Assembly (NCBI GenBank): GCA_030038885.1
Contig: JASHQY010000110.1
Location: 1-25,755, forward strand
Length of the DNA stretch: 25,755 nt
Direction: 5' to 3'
Source: Thermoplasmata archaeon
GTDB taxonomy: Archaea > Thermoplasmatota > Thermoplasmata > Lutacidiplasmatales > UBA184
Below, in pieces: positions 7,237 to 18,056 of the stretch. The notes beneath the pieces were generated by a model. The model was not told the DNA's origin. It did not search any database and saw nothing but the letters and a program-made list of their open reading frames with translations. The stretch's first letter is position 1. Each line of letters starts with the position of its first letter. The position numbers and the translations under genes are program-made.

Positions 7237-10200
7237 TCAGAACCGCACGAGCTGGAGCCGGTTCGGGCGCGACTCGATGATCTCGCCCTGGTTGCGCAGG
7301 GTCTGGAGGAGCGCCTCCGCCCGGTTCGCGGGCACCCCCGCCCGGTCCGCGGCCTCGAGGTACTCCTCGACCGAGAACGTCGCCTCCGGCCGGTCCTGGA
7401 GCTCGCGCATCACCCGCAGCACGATGTCGAGGCGTTCCCGCTGGCTGTGGCTGACCCCCGACTGGACCAGGTCGACGTCCAGCTTCCCTCCCTCGGTCAT
7501 CGCGACCCGCTTGAGGAAGTTCTGCATGATCTGGATCGCGCGCTGGGCGTCCTCGACGCCGACCTCGGGCGAGAGGCGGGCCTTGGCCGCCGCCTCGCTC
7601 AGCCGGATCAGCGCCTCGAGCTGCCGCGCGGTGATCGGCACCGGCGCGTTCGGCTCCTCCCCCTGCGCCCGGACCTTGACGTAGTAGTCCGAAAGGGCGG
7701 CGAACGCCGCGTCCGAGAGAACCGGGTGGACGGTCCGCTTGGCGTACGCGATGTACTTCTTCAGGAGCTCGGGAGGGAACGGCGCCGCGGACGCGGCCGG
7801 AGCCTCCGGCCCCGAGTACGCCCGCGACTCGCCCTCGCGGTGGGACGTGAGGATGCCGGCCGCCAAGCGGCGGTCCCGCTCCTGGTTCGGAAGGTCCTTG
7901 ATCGAGAAGATCACGTCGAACCGCGACAGGAGCGTCGGCGGCAGGTCGATCTGCTCCGCGATCGTGCGATCGTTGGTGAACCGCCCCCACTTCGGGTTCG
8001 CGGCGGCGAGCACCGGGCACCGGGCGTTCAGGGTCGCGGTGATGCCGGCCTTCGCGATCGACACGGTGTTGTGCAGGACCATCCCCTCGGTCACGAACGT
8101 GTGGGTGGGTTCGACCGTCACGTCGTAGACCCACGGGTCCCCGGGGTTGGGGATCCGTTCGACCGTGCGGATCCGGACCCCGCGGATCGGTCCCTCGGCC
8201 TCCGGCGGACCTTCCCGGCGCGCGTCCCCGGCCCCCGGACCGCCGGGGGTGGGGACCCCGGGCCGCCGATCGGACCGGTACCTCTCCGCCCCGACCAGGG
8301 CGAGGAAACGACGCCGGTCCTCGGGACCGGACGGGACGACCCGGTGCGCGGGGCCCCGCGCCCGAGCGGGGGCGCGGCCGCCGGACGAGCGCAGGTCCGA
8401 GCGGATCCGCAACGAGAGGAGCAGGTCCGCGAAGTCCCGAGCGAGGCCGGCCGAGCTCGTGCGGATCCCGGCCCGCGCGGAACCCGGGGACCCGGCGGCC
8501 CGAACGGCGCCCCGCAGGAACTCCGCGCGGCACGCTTCGGACGCGTGGAAGAGGCCTCCGGGGATCCGCCGGCGTTCGCCCGCGCGCCGGACCTCGGGAA
8601 AGTTCGACTCGAAGTACTCCGCCACGTCCCGGTCGGACACACGGACCAGGTACTGCGCACCGCGGGCGCTGGCGCTCCGGGGAGCGCGCCGCGTCTCGAC
8701 GCTCGGTTCGAGGTCGAACAGCGATCGGACGAGCTCTCGCGCGTCCTCGACGGTCTCGGGGTCGGTCGCGAGGATCGAGACCCCGGGCGCCGATCCCGTT
8801 CGCGGCGGGCGGACCGGACCCGACCCGGCCACGTACCCCAGGAGCCGGGCGAGCTCCGCGGAGATCCCGGAGGGGAACCGTCGGGGGATCGACCCGTTCG
8901 GGGAGACGGGCGCCCAGAGCGCGGCTTCGTTGAGCGAGCGGGGATACTCGGCGACCGCGGGCGCGAGATCGCCCGGCCGGGCCTCGGCGGCCGCGACGGT
9001 CGTCCAGCGGCCGTCCCTCCGCACGAAGAGCGGGTGCTCCGGGGTCACGGTCACGGACCGGCCGTTGGCCCAGGTCACGCGCACGAAATGGGGGGGCGCG
9101 GCGTGGCGGCTCACGCGGTCCGCCGGCACCGTCCGGAGCCCCCGGAAGTCGGTCGAGAGGAGCGCGAGCGTCCCGGGCTCGAGCGGGAGGATCTCGCAGT
9201 CCCTGCCCGGGACCACGCGCTCCGGGTGCGCGCGCAGGAGCGCGTCGACGAGGTCGCCGATCGGACGCTTCTCGCCGTTCGCGAGCATCAGCTCGAACGA
9301 CCGGGGATACGACTGCTGCTCGAGGGTCTCGTGGGTGGCCGAGCGGTCCTCGGGCGTCATCTTGTCGAGCTCGTCGATCACGGCCATCCCGCCGTCCGCG
9401 AGCACGAGCATCCCGGCCTCGAGGACCCATCGCCCGCCGGCGAAGTCGTCCTTCACCGCGGCGGCGGTGAGCCCCGCGGCCGTCGCGCCCTTCCCGCTGG
9501 TGTAGATCCCCCGGGGGGCGACGTCGGCGATGTACCGCAGCAGCTGGCTCTTCGCGACGCCCGGATCGCCGACCAAGAGCACGTGGATGTCCCCGCGGAC
9601 CCGCACCCCGTCGGGGTGGCGCTTCTCGACCCCGCCGAACAGCTGGAGCGCGATCGCCTCCTTCTCCTCCTCCATCCCCCGGATGCTCGGCGCGAGGGAC
9701 ATCACGATCTTGTCGACGACCGTCGGGTCGCCGCGGAACCCGAGGAAGAGCCGCTCCTCGTCGGGCGAGATCTCGATCTCGTCGTACTCCTGCTGCTTCC
9801 ACTCGACCGAGTTGCCGAGCACGAGGAGGTCGAACGTCGTGTTGCGCACGAGGCCGCCGCGCGACGCGCTCGCGCGCTGGAAGCTCTTCAGGACCCCGTT
9901 GAGGACGACCCGGTTGCCCGGCAGCACCTGGCCCGTGAGGTCCTCGGTCAGCATGACCGCGAGCCCCTGGGGGTGCGCCCCGTGCTTGAGGATCTCGGGG
10001 TTCTCCTGGATCTCGATCCGCTGCGCGTCGACGTAGGCGGACTTCTCCGGCAGGAGGCGGAACCGCGTGCGCCCGGCGGGCTTGCCGCAGCCCCCCTGGG
10101 ATTCCGGACACTCGAGCGGCTCGCGGAAGACCATCGACGCCTCGTCCTGCGGCTCGTGGAACTCGGTCCGGCACGCGACGCACTGGAACACCGCGTCCCG

Positions 10201-10602
10201 GATCTGCGGGCGCACCTCCGTGACCCGGCGCACGATGCCGTCCAGCGCGACCAGATGGTTGAGGTCGCTCTCGCGGATCTCCCGGATGAGCCGGTGCGCC
10301 GTCGCGGGAAGCCCGGTCACCCGGAGGCGCAGCCCCTCCGCCTCCCGGCCCGCCACCGGGAGGAGCTCGACCATCGCCCGCTGACCCGCGTTCAGGACCT
10401 CGTCGGGGCGCTCGAGCAGCACGTCGGCGAGGCCGGTGTCGACCCGGTCGACGTCGGAGAAGGCGACCGTCAGCGACCGCTCCTCGGGGAACCGGTCGCT
10501 CAGCGCGAGGATGTCGGGGCGGCGGCCGGCCTCCTCGAGGACGGACGCCCACCGGCTCTGGAGCTCGGGGGGCGCGGGCAGGGTCCTCTTCACGGCGGCC
10601 AT
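7237..10602 (-). CDS. mcm: MCM replicative helicase, interrupted in frame by an intein
   Basis: A 1121-residue precursor of the minichromosome maintenance helicase, which unwinds DNA 3' to 5' at the replication fork as a hexamer. The extein alone is about 706 residues, a normal size. The N-terminal domain holds a zinc site (Cys141, 144, 165, 172). Walker A is GDPGVAKS at 345-352. Walker B is AVIDELDK at 407-414. The intein sits directly after ATHETLEQQ (residues 422-430). After splicing TVSIAKAGI resumes, followed by the arginine finger SRFDVIFSIKD and a C-terminal winged helix ending RPNRLQLVRF. The ATG follows aspS by 13 nt with an SD-like GAGGGGGAT, so it is probably co-transcribed with pyrG-aspS. 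Confidence 0.96.
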   Translation of the reverse strand: MAAVKRTLPAPPELQSRWASVLEEAGRRPDILALSDRFPEERSLTVAFSDVDRVDTGLADVLLERPDEVLNAGQRAMVELLPVAGREAEGLRLRVTGLPATAHRLIREIRESDLNHLVALDGIVRRVTEVRPQIRDAVFQCVACRTEFHEPQDEASMVFREPLECPESQGGCGKPAGRTRFRLLPEKSAYVDAQRIEIQENPEILKHGAHPQGLAVMLTEDLTGQVLPGNRVVLNGVLKSFQRASASRGGLVRNTTFDLLVLGNSVEWKQQEYDEIEISPDEERLFLGFRGDPTVVDKIVMSLAPSIRGMEEEKEAIALQLFGGVEKRHPDGVRVRGDIHVLLVGDPGVAKSQLLRYIADVAPRGIYTSGKGATAAGLTAAAVKDDFAGGRWVLEAGMLVLADGGMAVIDELDKMTPEDRSATHETLEQQSYPRSFELMLANGEKRPIGDLVDALLRAHPERVVPGRDCEILPLEPGTLALLSTDFRGLRTVPADRVSRHAAPPHFVRVTWANGRSVTVTPEHPLFVRRDGRWTTVAAAEARPGDLAPAVAEYPRSLNEAALWAPVSPNGSIPRRFPSGISAELARLLGYVAGSGPVRPPRTGSAPGVSILATDPETVEDARELVRSLFDLEPSVETRRAPRSASARGAQYLVRVSDRDVAEYFESNFPEVRRAGERRRIPGGLFHASEACRAEFLRGAVRAAGSPGSARAGIRTSSAGLARDFADLLLSLRIRSDLRSSGGRAPARARGPAHRVVPSGPEDRRRFLALVGAERYRSDRRPGVPTPGGPGAGDARREGPPEAEGPIRGVRIRTVERIPNPGDPWVYDVTVEPTHTFVTEGMVLHNTVSIAKAGITATLNARCPVLAAANPKWGRFTNDRTIAEQIDLPPTLLSRFDVIFSIKDLPNQERDRRLAAGILTSHREGESRAYSGPEAPAASAAPFPPELLKKYIAYAKRTVHPVLSDAAFAALSDYYVKVRAQGEEPNAPVPITARQLEALIRLSEAAAKARLSPEVGVEDAQRAIQIMQNFLKRVAMTEGGKLDVDLVQSGVSHSQRERLDIVLRVMRELQDRPEATFSVEEYLEAADRAGVPANRAEALLQTLRNQGEIIESRPNRLQLVRF
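8068..9312 (-). mobile_element. MCM intein (415 residues) with degenerate LAGLIDADG endonuclease
   Basis: Residues 431-845 of the MCM precursor, bounded by EQQ and TVSIAKAG. Splicing motifs look intact. The first residue is Ser431, within SYPRSFELMLANGE. Block B is VTPEHPLF with Thr520 and His523. Blocks F/G are WVYDVTVEPTHTFVTEGM followed by VLHN, ending His844-Asn845, with Thr as the +1 extein nucleophile. The central homing endonuclease is recognisable but decayed: motif 1 reads LLGYVAGSG (587-595; the usual Asp is Ser594) and motif 2 reads FLRGAVRAAGS (695-705; the usual Asp is Ala703, and Arg replaces another Asp at 701). Residues 735-805 are Arg/Pro/Gly-rich low complexity. Inferred state: able to splice, unable to cut DNA. 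Confidence 0.93.
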
Positions 10603-10615
10603 GAGAACATCCCCC

Positions 10616-11908
10616 TCACGGGTCGAGGCGGTAGCGGTCGCGGGGGAACAGGCGGGCCTCCCGTATATTGGCGAGCCCTGCGAGCGACGCGACGAACCGG
10701 TCGACGCCGAACCCCCAGCCGCCGTGCGGCGGCATCCCGTAGCGGAACGCCTCGAGGTAGCCCTCGAAGTTCGCCGCGTCGAACCCTCCGGCGGCGAGGT
10801 TCTCTCGGAGGCGGGCTTCCCGGTGCTCCCGGGGGCCCCCGCTCGCGATCTCGAGGCCCTGGTACTCGAGATCGAAGTAGCCGGTGAGCGTCGGGTCGTC
10901 GTCGCGCCGTCCCGCGTAGAACGTCTGGAGCTTCACCGCGGTCGGAAAGTCGGTGATGTAGTAGAACGGCGTCCCGAGGTCCTTCGCGACCCGGGCGCCG
11001 ATGATCTTCTCGTCCTCGGCCCCGAGGTCCTGCTCCGCGCCCGGCCGGCCGAGCCACGCCTCGCACGTCGCGAACGGGATCCGGGGGAACGGGGCCGTCG
11101 CGACCGGGAGGCCGTCGGCGAGCGGGTTCCCGCGCGCGCCGAGGCGCTCCCGGGCGAAGCGCACGGTCTCGAGGACGACGCTCTCGAGCGTCGTCCGCAG
11201 GTCCTCGGCGCCGTCGATGTACCCCATCTCGGCGTCGAGGCTCGTGAACTCCGTCAGGTGCCGCACGGTGTCGGACGGCTCGGCCCGGAACGCGGGCGCG
11301 ATCTCGAACACCCGCTCGAACCCGGCGCCGATCAGCATCTGCTTGTACAGCTGGGGGCTCTGCGCGAGGTAGGCGGGCCGGTCGAAGTAGTCGACCCGGA
11401 ACAATGTCGCCCCGCCCTCCGCGCCCTGGCGCAGGAGCTTCGGGGTCTCGACCTCGAGGAACCCGCGCTCGACGAACGCCCGCCGGAATCCCTCGAGCAC
11501 GGCGGCCCGCAACTCGAAGATCGCGCGGACCGCCGGCTTCCTCAGATCGAGCACGCGGTGGTTGAACCGCGTGTCGAGATCGGCGCCGACCTTGTCGACG
11601 ACGCCGAGCGGCAGCGGCACCTCCGCGCGCGTGACGACGCGGATCGCGGTCGGGAACAGTTCGACCCCCCGGTGGGACTTCTCCGAGAGCTTCGGGGTCC
11701 CCTCGACCTCGACCACCGACTCCCGCGGAAGCTCGCCGAGCAGCCGGAAGAACTCGGGGTCCGCCGACCCCCGCTTGAGGGTCACCTGGGTCGTGCCCGC
11801 GACGTCCCGCACCAGGGCGAACGCGACCCCGCCGAGAGCCCGGTACTCCTCGAGGTGGCCTGCGATCCGGACGGCCGTCCCGTCCAGTTCCCGGAGCTCA
11901 CGCGACAG
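10616..11908 (-). CDS. aspS: Aspartyl-tRNA synthetase, archaeal type; start codon problematic
   Basis: Class II synthetase that attaches Asp to tRNA-Asp (and perhaps tRNA-Asn). The N-terminal OB fold begins at ELRELDGTAVRIAGHL. The catalytic core contains QSPQLYKQM, motif 2 FRAEPSDTVRHLTEF and motif 3 GWGFGVDRF, matching archaeal AspRS. No ATG, GTG or TTG lies in frame between an upstream in-frame TGA near 12215 and the GTG at 11810-11812, which is inside the OB fold and therefore not the start. Two readings are possible: a CTG start at 11906-11908 (430 residues, used here), or a GTG at 11899-11901 overlapping the pyrG stop as GTGA, in the wrong frame by one base because a C is missing near 11891-11895. 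Probably co-transcribed with pyrG and mcm. Confidence 0.9.
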   Translation of the reverse strand: MSRELRELDGTAVRIAGHLEEYRALGGVAFALVRDVAGTTQVTLKRGSADPEFFRLLGELPRESVVEVEGTPKLSEKSHRGVELFPTAIRVVTRAEVPLPLGVVDKVGADLDTRFNHRVLDLRKPAVRAIFELRAAVLEGFRRAFVERGFLEVETPKLLRQGAEGGATLFRVDYFDRPAYLAQSPQLYKQMLIGAGFERVFEIAPAFRAEPSDTVRHLTEFTSLDAEMGYIDGAEDLRTTLESVVLETVRFARERLGARGNPLADGLPVATAPFPRIPFATCEAWLGRPGAEQDLGAEDEKIIGARVAKDLGTPFYYITDFPTAVKLQTFYAGRRDDDPTLTGYFDLEYQGLEIASGGPREHREARLRENLAAGGFDAANFEGYLEAFRYGMPPHGGWGFGVDRFVASLAGLANIREARLFPRDRYRLDP

Positions 11909-13532
11909 TCGGCGGGGCGGCGACAGGGCTCGCGACCTCCTGGCGAGCGAGGGCCGCTCGAACGAGGGCCAGGAACAACGGATGCGGCGATTCCGGTCGC
12001 GAGAGGAACTCGGGGTGGTACTGGACGCCGATGAAGAACCGGTGCGCGGGCAGTTCGAGCGCCTCGACGCGGCCGTCGACGCTCTTGCCGGTGATCGCGA
12101 GGCCGTTCGCCCGGAACCGCTCGAAGTAGTCCGGAGTGATCTCGTAGCGGTGGCGGTGGCGCTCCCAGATCTCGGTGCGGCCGTAGATCTCGGCGATCCG
12201 CGAGCCCGGCGTCAGCATGATCCGCTGGGCCCCGAGGCGCATCGTGCCGCCGAGGTCGTTGAGGGTCTTCTGCTGCTCGAGGAGGCCGACGACCGGGTCG
12301 GGCGTCCCCGCGTCGACCTCGGTCGTGTTCGCGCGCTCGAGCCCGAGGACGTTGCGGGCGAACTCGACCGCCTGCATCTGGAACCCGTAGCAGATGCCGA
12401 GGAACGGGATGCCGGCGGTCCGGGCGAGCTGGATCGCCCGGATCTTGCCTTCCACGCCCCGCGCGCCGAAGCCGCCGGGGACGAGGAGGCCGTCCGCGCG
12501 CTCGAGCCGGGCGAGGAGGTTCGGGTTCTTCGGGATGTCCTCGGAGTCGTACCACTGGAGCCGGACGTCCTTGCCCAGGTGGCCCTGCACGTGGTGGAAC
12601 GCCTCGATGTGCGAGAGGTAGGCGTCGCGCAGCTCGGTGTACTTCCCGACGACCGCGATCTCGACCGACCCCTCGCCCCGCCGGTACGTCGCGAGGAACT
12701 CCTTCCACGTCGTGTGGTCGGGGGGCCGGTCCGGCAGGCCGAGGAGCTGCGAGAGCAATTGGCCGACGCCCTGGGCCTCGAGCACGAGCGGGACCTCGTA
12801 GATCACGGACTGGTCCGGGACCGAGATCACGGCCTCCGGGGGAACGTCGCAGAAGAGCGAGATCTTCGCCTTGATCTCCGGGGCGAGCGGGGTCAGCCCC
12901 CGGGCGATGATGAGGTTCGGGCGGATCCCGATCGCGCGGAGCTCCCGGACCGAGTGCTGCGTCGGCTTGGTCTTCGCCTCGCCGACCGGCCCGACGACCG
13001 GCACCAGGGTCGTGTGCACGAACGCCATGTGCCCCTCGCCGAGCTCGTACGAGAGCTCGCGCAGCGCTTCGAGGAACGGCATCGACTCGATGTCGCCCAC
13101 CGTCCCCCCGACCTCGACCAGCACGACCTCGGCGCCCGCGGCGTGCGCGACCTCGCGGATCGTCCGCTTGATCTCGCCCGTGACGTGCGGGATGATCTGG
13201 ACGGTGTTGCCGAGGTAGTCCCCGTGCCGCTCCTTGTCGATGACCGAGCGGTAGATCTTGCCGGTCGTGAGGTTGTGCGTGCCGACCAGGCTCTGTCCCA
13301 GGAAGCGCTCGTAGTTGCCGAGGTCGAGGTCGGCCTCGGTTCCGTCGTCGAGCACGAACACCTCGCCGTGCTGGTACGGGTTCATCGTGCCCGCGTCGAC
13401 GTTGAGGTAGGGGTCGATCTTGACGATCGTGACCGGGATCCCGCGGGCCTTGAGGATGCGGCCGAGCGAGGAGGTCGTGATCCCCTTCCCGAGGCCCGAG
13501 ATCACTCCTCCGCTGACCGCGATGACCTTCAT
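11898..13532 (-). CDS. pyrG: CTP synthase
   Basis: A 544-residue enzyme converting UTP, ATP and glutamine to CTP, the last step of pyrimidine nucleotide synthesis. The N-terminal amidoligase domain opens with MKVIAVSGGVISGLGKGIT, containing the P-loop, and includes the KIDPYLNVDAGTM and TTGKIYRSVI segments. The C-terminal class I glutamine amidotransferase has the nucleophile Cys381 in GICYGFQ and the His506/Glu508 pair in VQYHPEF. An ATG at 13550 would add MLRSRP, but it lies ahead of the transcription start predicted from the TATA box at 13567-13574, so 13532 is preferred. It heads the pyrG-aspS-mcm unit and sits downstream of pyrK and pyrD. Confidence 0.96.
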   Translation of the reverse strand: MKVIAVSGGVISGLGKGITTSSLGRILKARGIPVTIVKIDPYLNVDAGTMNPYQHGEVFVLDDGTEADLDLGNYERFLGQSLVGTHNLTTGKIYRSVIDKERHGDYLGNTVQIIPHVTGEIKRTIREVAHAAGAEVVLVEVGGTVGDIESMPFLEALRELSYELGEGHMAFVHTTLVPVVGPVGEAKTKPTQHSVRELRAIGIRPNLIIARGLTPLAPEIKAKISLFCDVPPEAVISVPDQSVIYEVPLVLEAQGVGQLLSQLLGLPDRPPDHTTWKEFLATYRRGEGSVEIAVVGKYTELRDAYLSHIEAFHHVQGHLGKDVRLQWYDSEDIPKNPNLLARLERADGLLVPGGFGARGVEGKIRAIQLARTAGIPFLGICYGFQMQAVEFARNVLGLERANTTEVDAGTPDPVVGLLEQQKTLNDLGGTMRLGAQRIMLTPGSRIAEIYGRTEIWERHRHRYEITPDYFERFRANGLAITGKSVDGRVEALELPAHRFFIGVQYHPEFLSRPESPHPLFLALVRAALARQEVASPVAAPPTVA

Positions 13533-13566
13533 CGGCCGGCTCCGGAGCATCGTAGCGGGTCGTCAC

Positions 13567-13574
13567 GATAAAGG
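13567..13574 (-). promoter_or_regulatory. TATA box for pyrG-aspS-mcm
   Basis: The minus strand reads CCTTTATCG, the only AT-rich island between pyrK and pyrG. Transcription start is predicted near 13545, leaving a leader of about 12 nt before the ATG at 13532. Confidence 0.6.
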
Positions 13575-13590
13575 CTGTGGAGCGCCGGGA

Positions 13591-13611
13591 CCGTCCGGCG
13601 CGCGCCGACGG
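13591..13611. repeat. Imperfect 21-bp dyad upstream of the pyrG promoter
   Basis: CCGTC and GACGG arms flank a perfect GGCGCGCGCC centre, with one unpaired C on the left. It lies between the end of pyrK and the pyrG TATA box, within 20 nt of the latter. It could be an operator or an RNA hairpin at the pyrK 3' end; in GC-rich DNA chance is also plausible. Confidence 0.4.
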
Positions 13612-13622
13612 ACCGCCGCGAA

Positions 13623-14408
13623 CTATCGCGCCCCGAACGGGACGCGCCGCCCGGACGGATCCCGATGGCTGCGGCCGAACTCGGCGAGCGGGAGGAGACG
13701 CTCGGCGGGAAAGACCGGACCGTCGACGCAGACGTGGTAGGGCCCGAGCGCGCAGGCATCGCACAGGCCGAGGGCGCACTTCATGTGCCGCTCGACCGAG
13801 CAGAACACGGGGACCCCGAGCGCCCCCGCCGCGACCGCGACCTTCTGCATCATGATCTCGGGACCGCAGGTCCAGACCGCATCGAACCGCTCGGCGGTCA
13901 GGAGCCGCTCTGCGACCGAGGTCACGAAGCCCTTCGTGCCCTCCGACCCGTCGTCCGTCGCGACCTCGACGCGCGCCCCCATCTCCTCGAAGCGGTGCCG
14001 GAAGAGGAGCTCAGCCGACTGGGTCGCGCCGAGAGCGACCGTCACGCGGGTCCCCTGAGCGGCGGCCCGCTCGGCCGCGGGCGCGAGCACCGCCGCGCCG
14101 GACCCGCCTCCGACGACCAGCACCCGTCGGGCGGAGAGGTCGAACCGGTTCCCGTAGGGTCCCCGGAGGCCGACCGTCGCCCCGACCGCGAGCTCCTGGA
14201 CGTTCCGGCTCGTGGTCCCCATCGCCTTGATCGTCACGCCCTTCGAGGCCCCCTCGGTGTAGGACAGCGACATCGGCAGTTCGTCGTCGCCGGGAAACCA
14301 GATCATCACGAACTGGCCGGGCGCCGCGGGCCCCGGGTACGGGAACCGCAGCGTGACGGTCGATGGGGTCTCCACGACCCGCTCCGTCACCCGGACGACC
14401 GTCCGCAC
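13623..14408 (-). CDS. pyrK: Dihydroorotate dehydrogenase electron-transfer subunit (PyrK type)
   Basis: A 261-residue FAD/[2Fe-2S] protein passing electrons from the PyrD FMN to NAD, as in class 1B dihydroorotate dehydrogenase. Ferredoxin-reductase features: FAD contact PMSLSY (45-50), RGPYG (82-86), nucleotide-binding VGGGSGAAVLAP (99-110), and CGPEIMM (181-187). The cluster ligands are Cys211, 216, 219 and 227 in the order CALGLCDAC...CVDGPVF, the PyrK hallmark. The GTG start at 14406-14408 lies 24 nt from the centre of the TATA box at 14428-14435, so the mRNA should be leaderless. pyrD, its partner, is the next gene upstream on the same strand. Confidence 0.92.
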   Translation of the reverse strand: MRTVVRVTERVVETPSTVTLRFPYPGPAAPGQFVMIWFPGDDELPMSLSYTEGASKGVTIKAMGTTSRNVQELAVGATVGLRGPYGNRFDLSARRVLVVGGGSGAAVLAPAAERAAAQGTRVTVALGATQSAELLFRHRFEEMGARVEVATDDGSEGTKGFVTSVAERLLTAERFDAVWTCGPEIMMQKVAVAAGALGVPVFCSVERHMKCALGLCDACALGPYHVCVDGPVFPAERLLPLAEFGRSHRDPSGRRVPFGAR

Positions 14409-14427
14409 GGCCGAGCTAGGGGTCGTC

Positions 14428-14435
14428 CGATATAG
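14428..14435 (-). promoter_or_regulatory. TATA box for pyrK
   Basis: The minus strand reads CTATATCG between pyrD and pyrK. The 24-nt spacing to the GTG at 14408 fits leaderless transcription and supports that start over upstream in-frame codons. Confidence 0.65.
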
Positions 14436-14470
14436 CCCCTCGGTGAGCCGCGCCGGCCGGTCGGACGCGG

Positions 14471-15391
14471 TTACGCGCGCGCGGGGTGCGCGGCGCCGAC
14501 CGCCGCGGCCACGGAGGAGTATCCGAGCTCGTCCAGCCGGCGGGAGAGGCCCTCCGCCAGTCGGCCGAACACCGCCACGCCGCTCTGGGTCACGGCCGTT
14601 CCGACCTCGAGCGCGCGCGCGCCGGCGAAGACGTACTCGAGCGCGTCCTCGGCGGTCGCGATCCCCCCGACCCCGATCACCGGGATCGCGACCCGGTCGT
14701 AGATCTGCCAGACGCAGGCCAGTCCGACCGGCTTGATCGCGGGACCGCTGAGCCCGCCCATCCCGTGCGCCAGCACCGGGCGGCGAAGCGAGGTGTCGAT
14801 CGCCAGGCCGCGCACGGTGTTGATCGCGCTGACGGCGGCCGCACCCCCCCGCTCGGCGGCGGCCGCGAGGGCCGCGGGGTCGGGCGAGTTCGGGGTGATC
14901 TTGGCGATCACGGGGATCCGCACCTCGCGGACGACCGCGCGCACGATCTCCTCCACGTCCGCGGGGTCGCTGCCCACCTCGGTGCCGTACCCTTCGGCGT
15001 GCGGGCAGCTCAGGTTGAGCTCGAGCGCCGCGATGCCGCTCGCGGCGAGCCGGGTCGCGAGGCGCGCGAACTCGGCCGCGTCCGCGCCGAACACGGAGCC
15101 GATGACCGTGGCGCCGCGGGCCCGGGCGACCTCGACCTCCCGGGGATACTCGTCGATCCCGGGGTTCGGAAGCCCCATCGCGTTGAGGAGGCTCCCGTCG
15201 GGGTACGTCTCGATCGTCGGGTTCGGGTAGCCCTTCCGGGGCTCGCTCCCGATCGACTTCGTGATCACTCCGCCGGCGCCGGCCGCCCAGGCGCCCGCGA
15301 GCGACTCCCCGCTCTCGCCCCAGATCCCGGACGCGAGCAGGAACGGGTTCCGGAGCGCGAGCGTCCCCACCCGGACCGCGAGGTCGGCCAC
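14471..15391 (-). CDS. pyrD: Dihydroorotate dehydrogenase catalytic subunit (class 1B)
   Basis: A 306-residue FMN TIM-barrel enzyme oxidising dihydroorotate to orotate. Residues NPFLLASGIWG open the barrel. FMN/substrate contacts are seen in ITKSIG (Lys45), the loop NAMGLPNPG (70-78), and VGGIATAEDALE near the end. The catalytic base is Cys129 in ELNLSCPH, the class 1 residue; the neighbouring pyrK makes class 1B the natural reading. GTG at 15389-15391 lies about 27 nt from the TTTAA element at 15414-15422 and is preferred; an in-frame GTG at 15398-15400 would add three residues. The gene is divergent from clpB. Confidence 0.95.
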   Translation of the reverse strand: MADLAVRVGTLALRNPFLLASGIWGESGESLAGAWAAGAGGVITKSIGSEPRKGYPNPTIETYPDGSLLNAMGLPNPGIDEYPREVEVARARGATVIGSVFGADAAEFARLATRLAASGIAALELNLSCPHAEGYGTEVGSDPADVEEIVRAVVREVRIPVIAKITPNSPDPAALAAAAERGGAAAVSAINTVRGLAIDTSLRRPVLAHGMGGLSGPAIKPVGLACVWQIYDRVAIPVIGVGGIATAEDALEYVFAGARALEVGTAVTQSGVAVFGRLAEGLSRRLDELGYSSVAAAVGAAHPARA

Positions 15392-15413
15392 GACGCGCAC
15401 CCACCAGTGCTGC

Positions 15414-15422
15414 CCTTAAATC
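15414..15422. promoter_or_regulatory. Shared, nearly symmetric TATA element between pyrD and clpB
   Basis: Plus strand reads CCTTAAATCG and minus strand CGATTTAAGG, so either strand offers a TTTAA/TTAAA box. Its centre (about 15418) is 27 nt from the pyrD GTG and 29 nt from the clpB ATG. No other AT-rich element lies in the 55-nt intergenic gap. Confidence 0.6.
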
Positions 15423-15446
15423 GCCTCGGACGGGTGGCGGTGGCCG

Positions 15447-18052
<2,606 letters not shown>

Positions 18053-18056
<4 letters not shown>

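Noticed and set aside
9000..9312. Possible frameshift or separate gene within mcm
   Set aside because: The extra 415 residues are in frame, begin and end with intein splicing residues, and interrupt a conserved MCM motif exactly, so they are an intein.
6460..10887. A 1475-codon open frame on the plus strand
   Set aside because: It lies opposite mcm and aspS, is dominated by Arg/Pro/Gly/Asp, shows no domain, and is the expected antisense shadow in very GC-rich DNA. The same applies to the other long overlapping frames.
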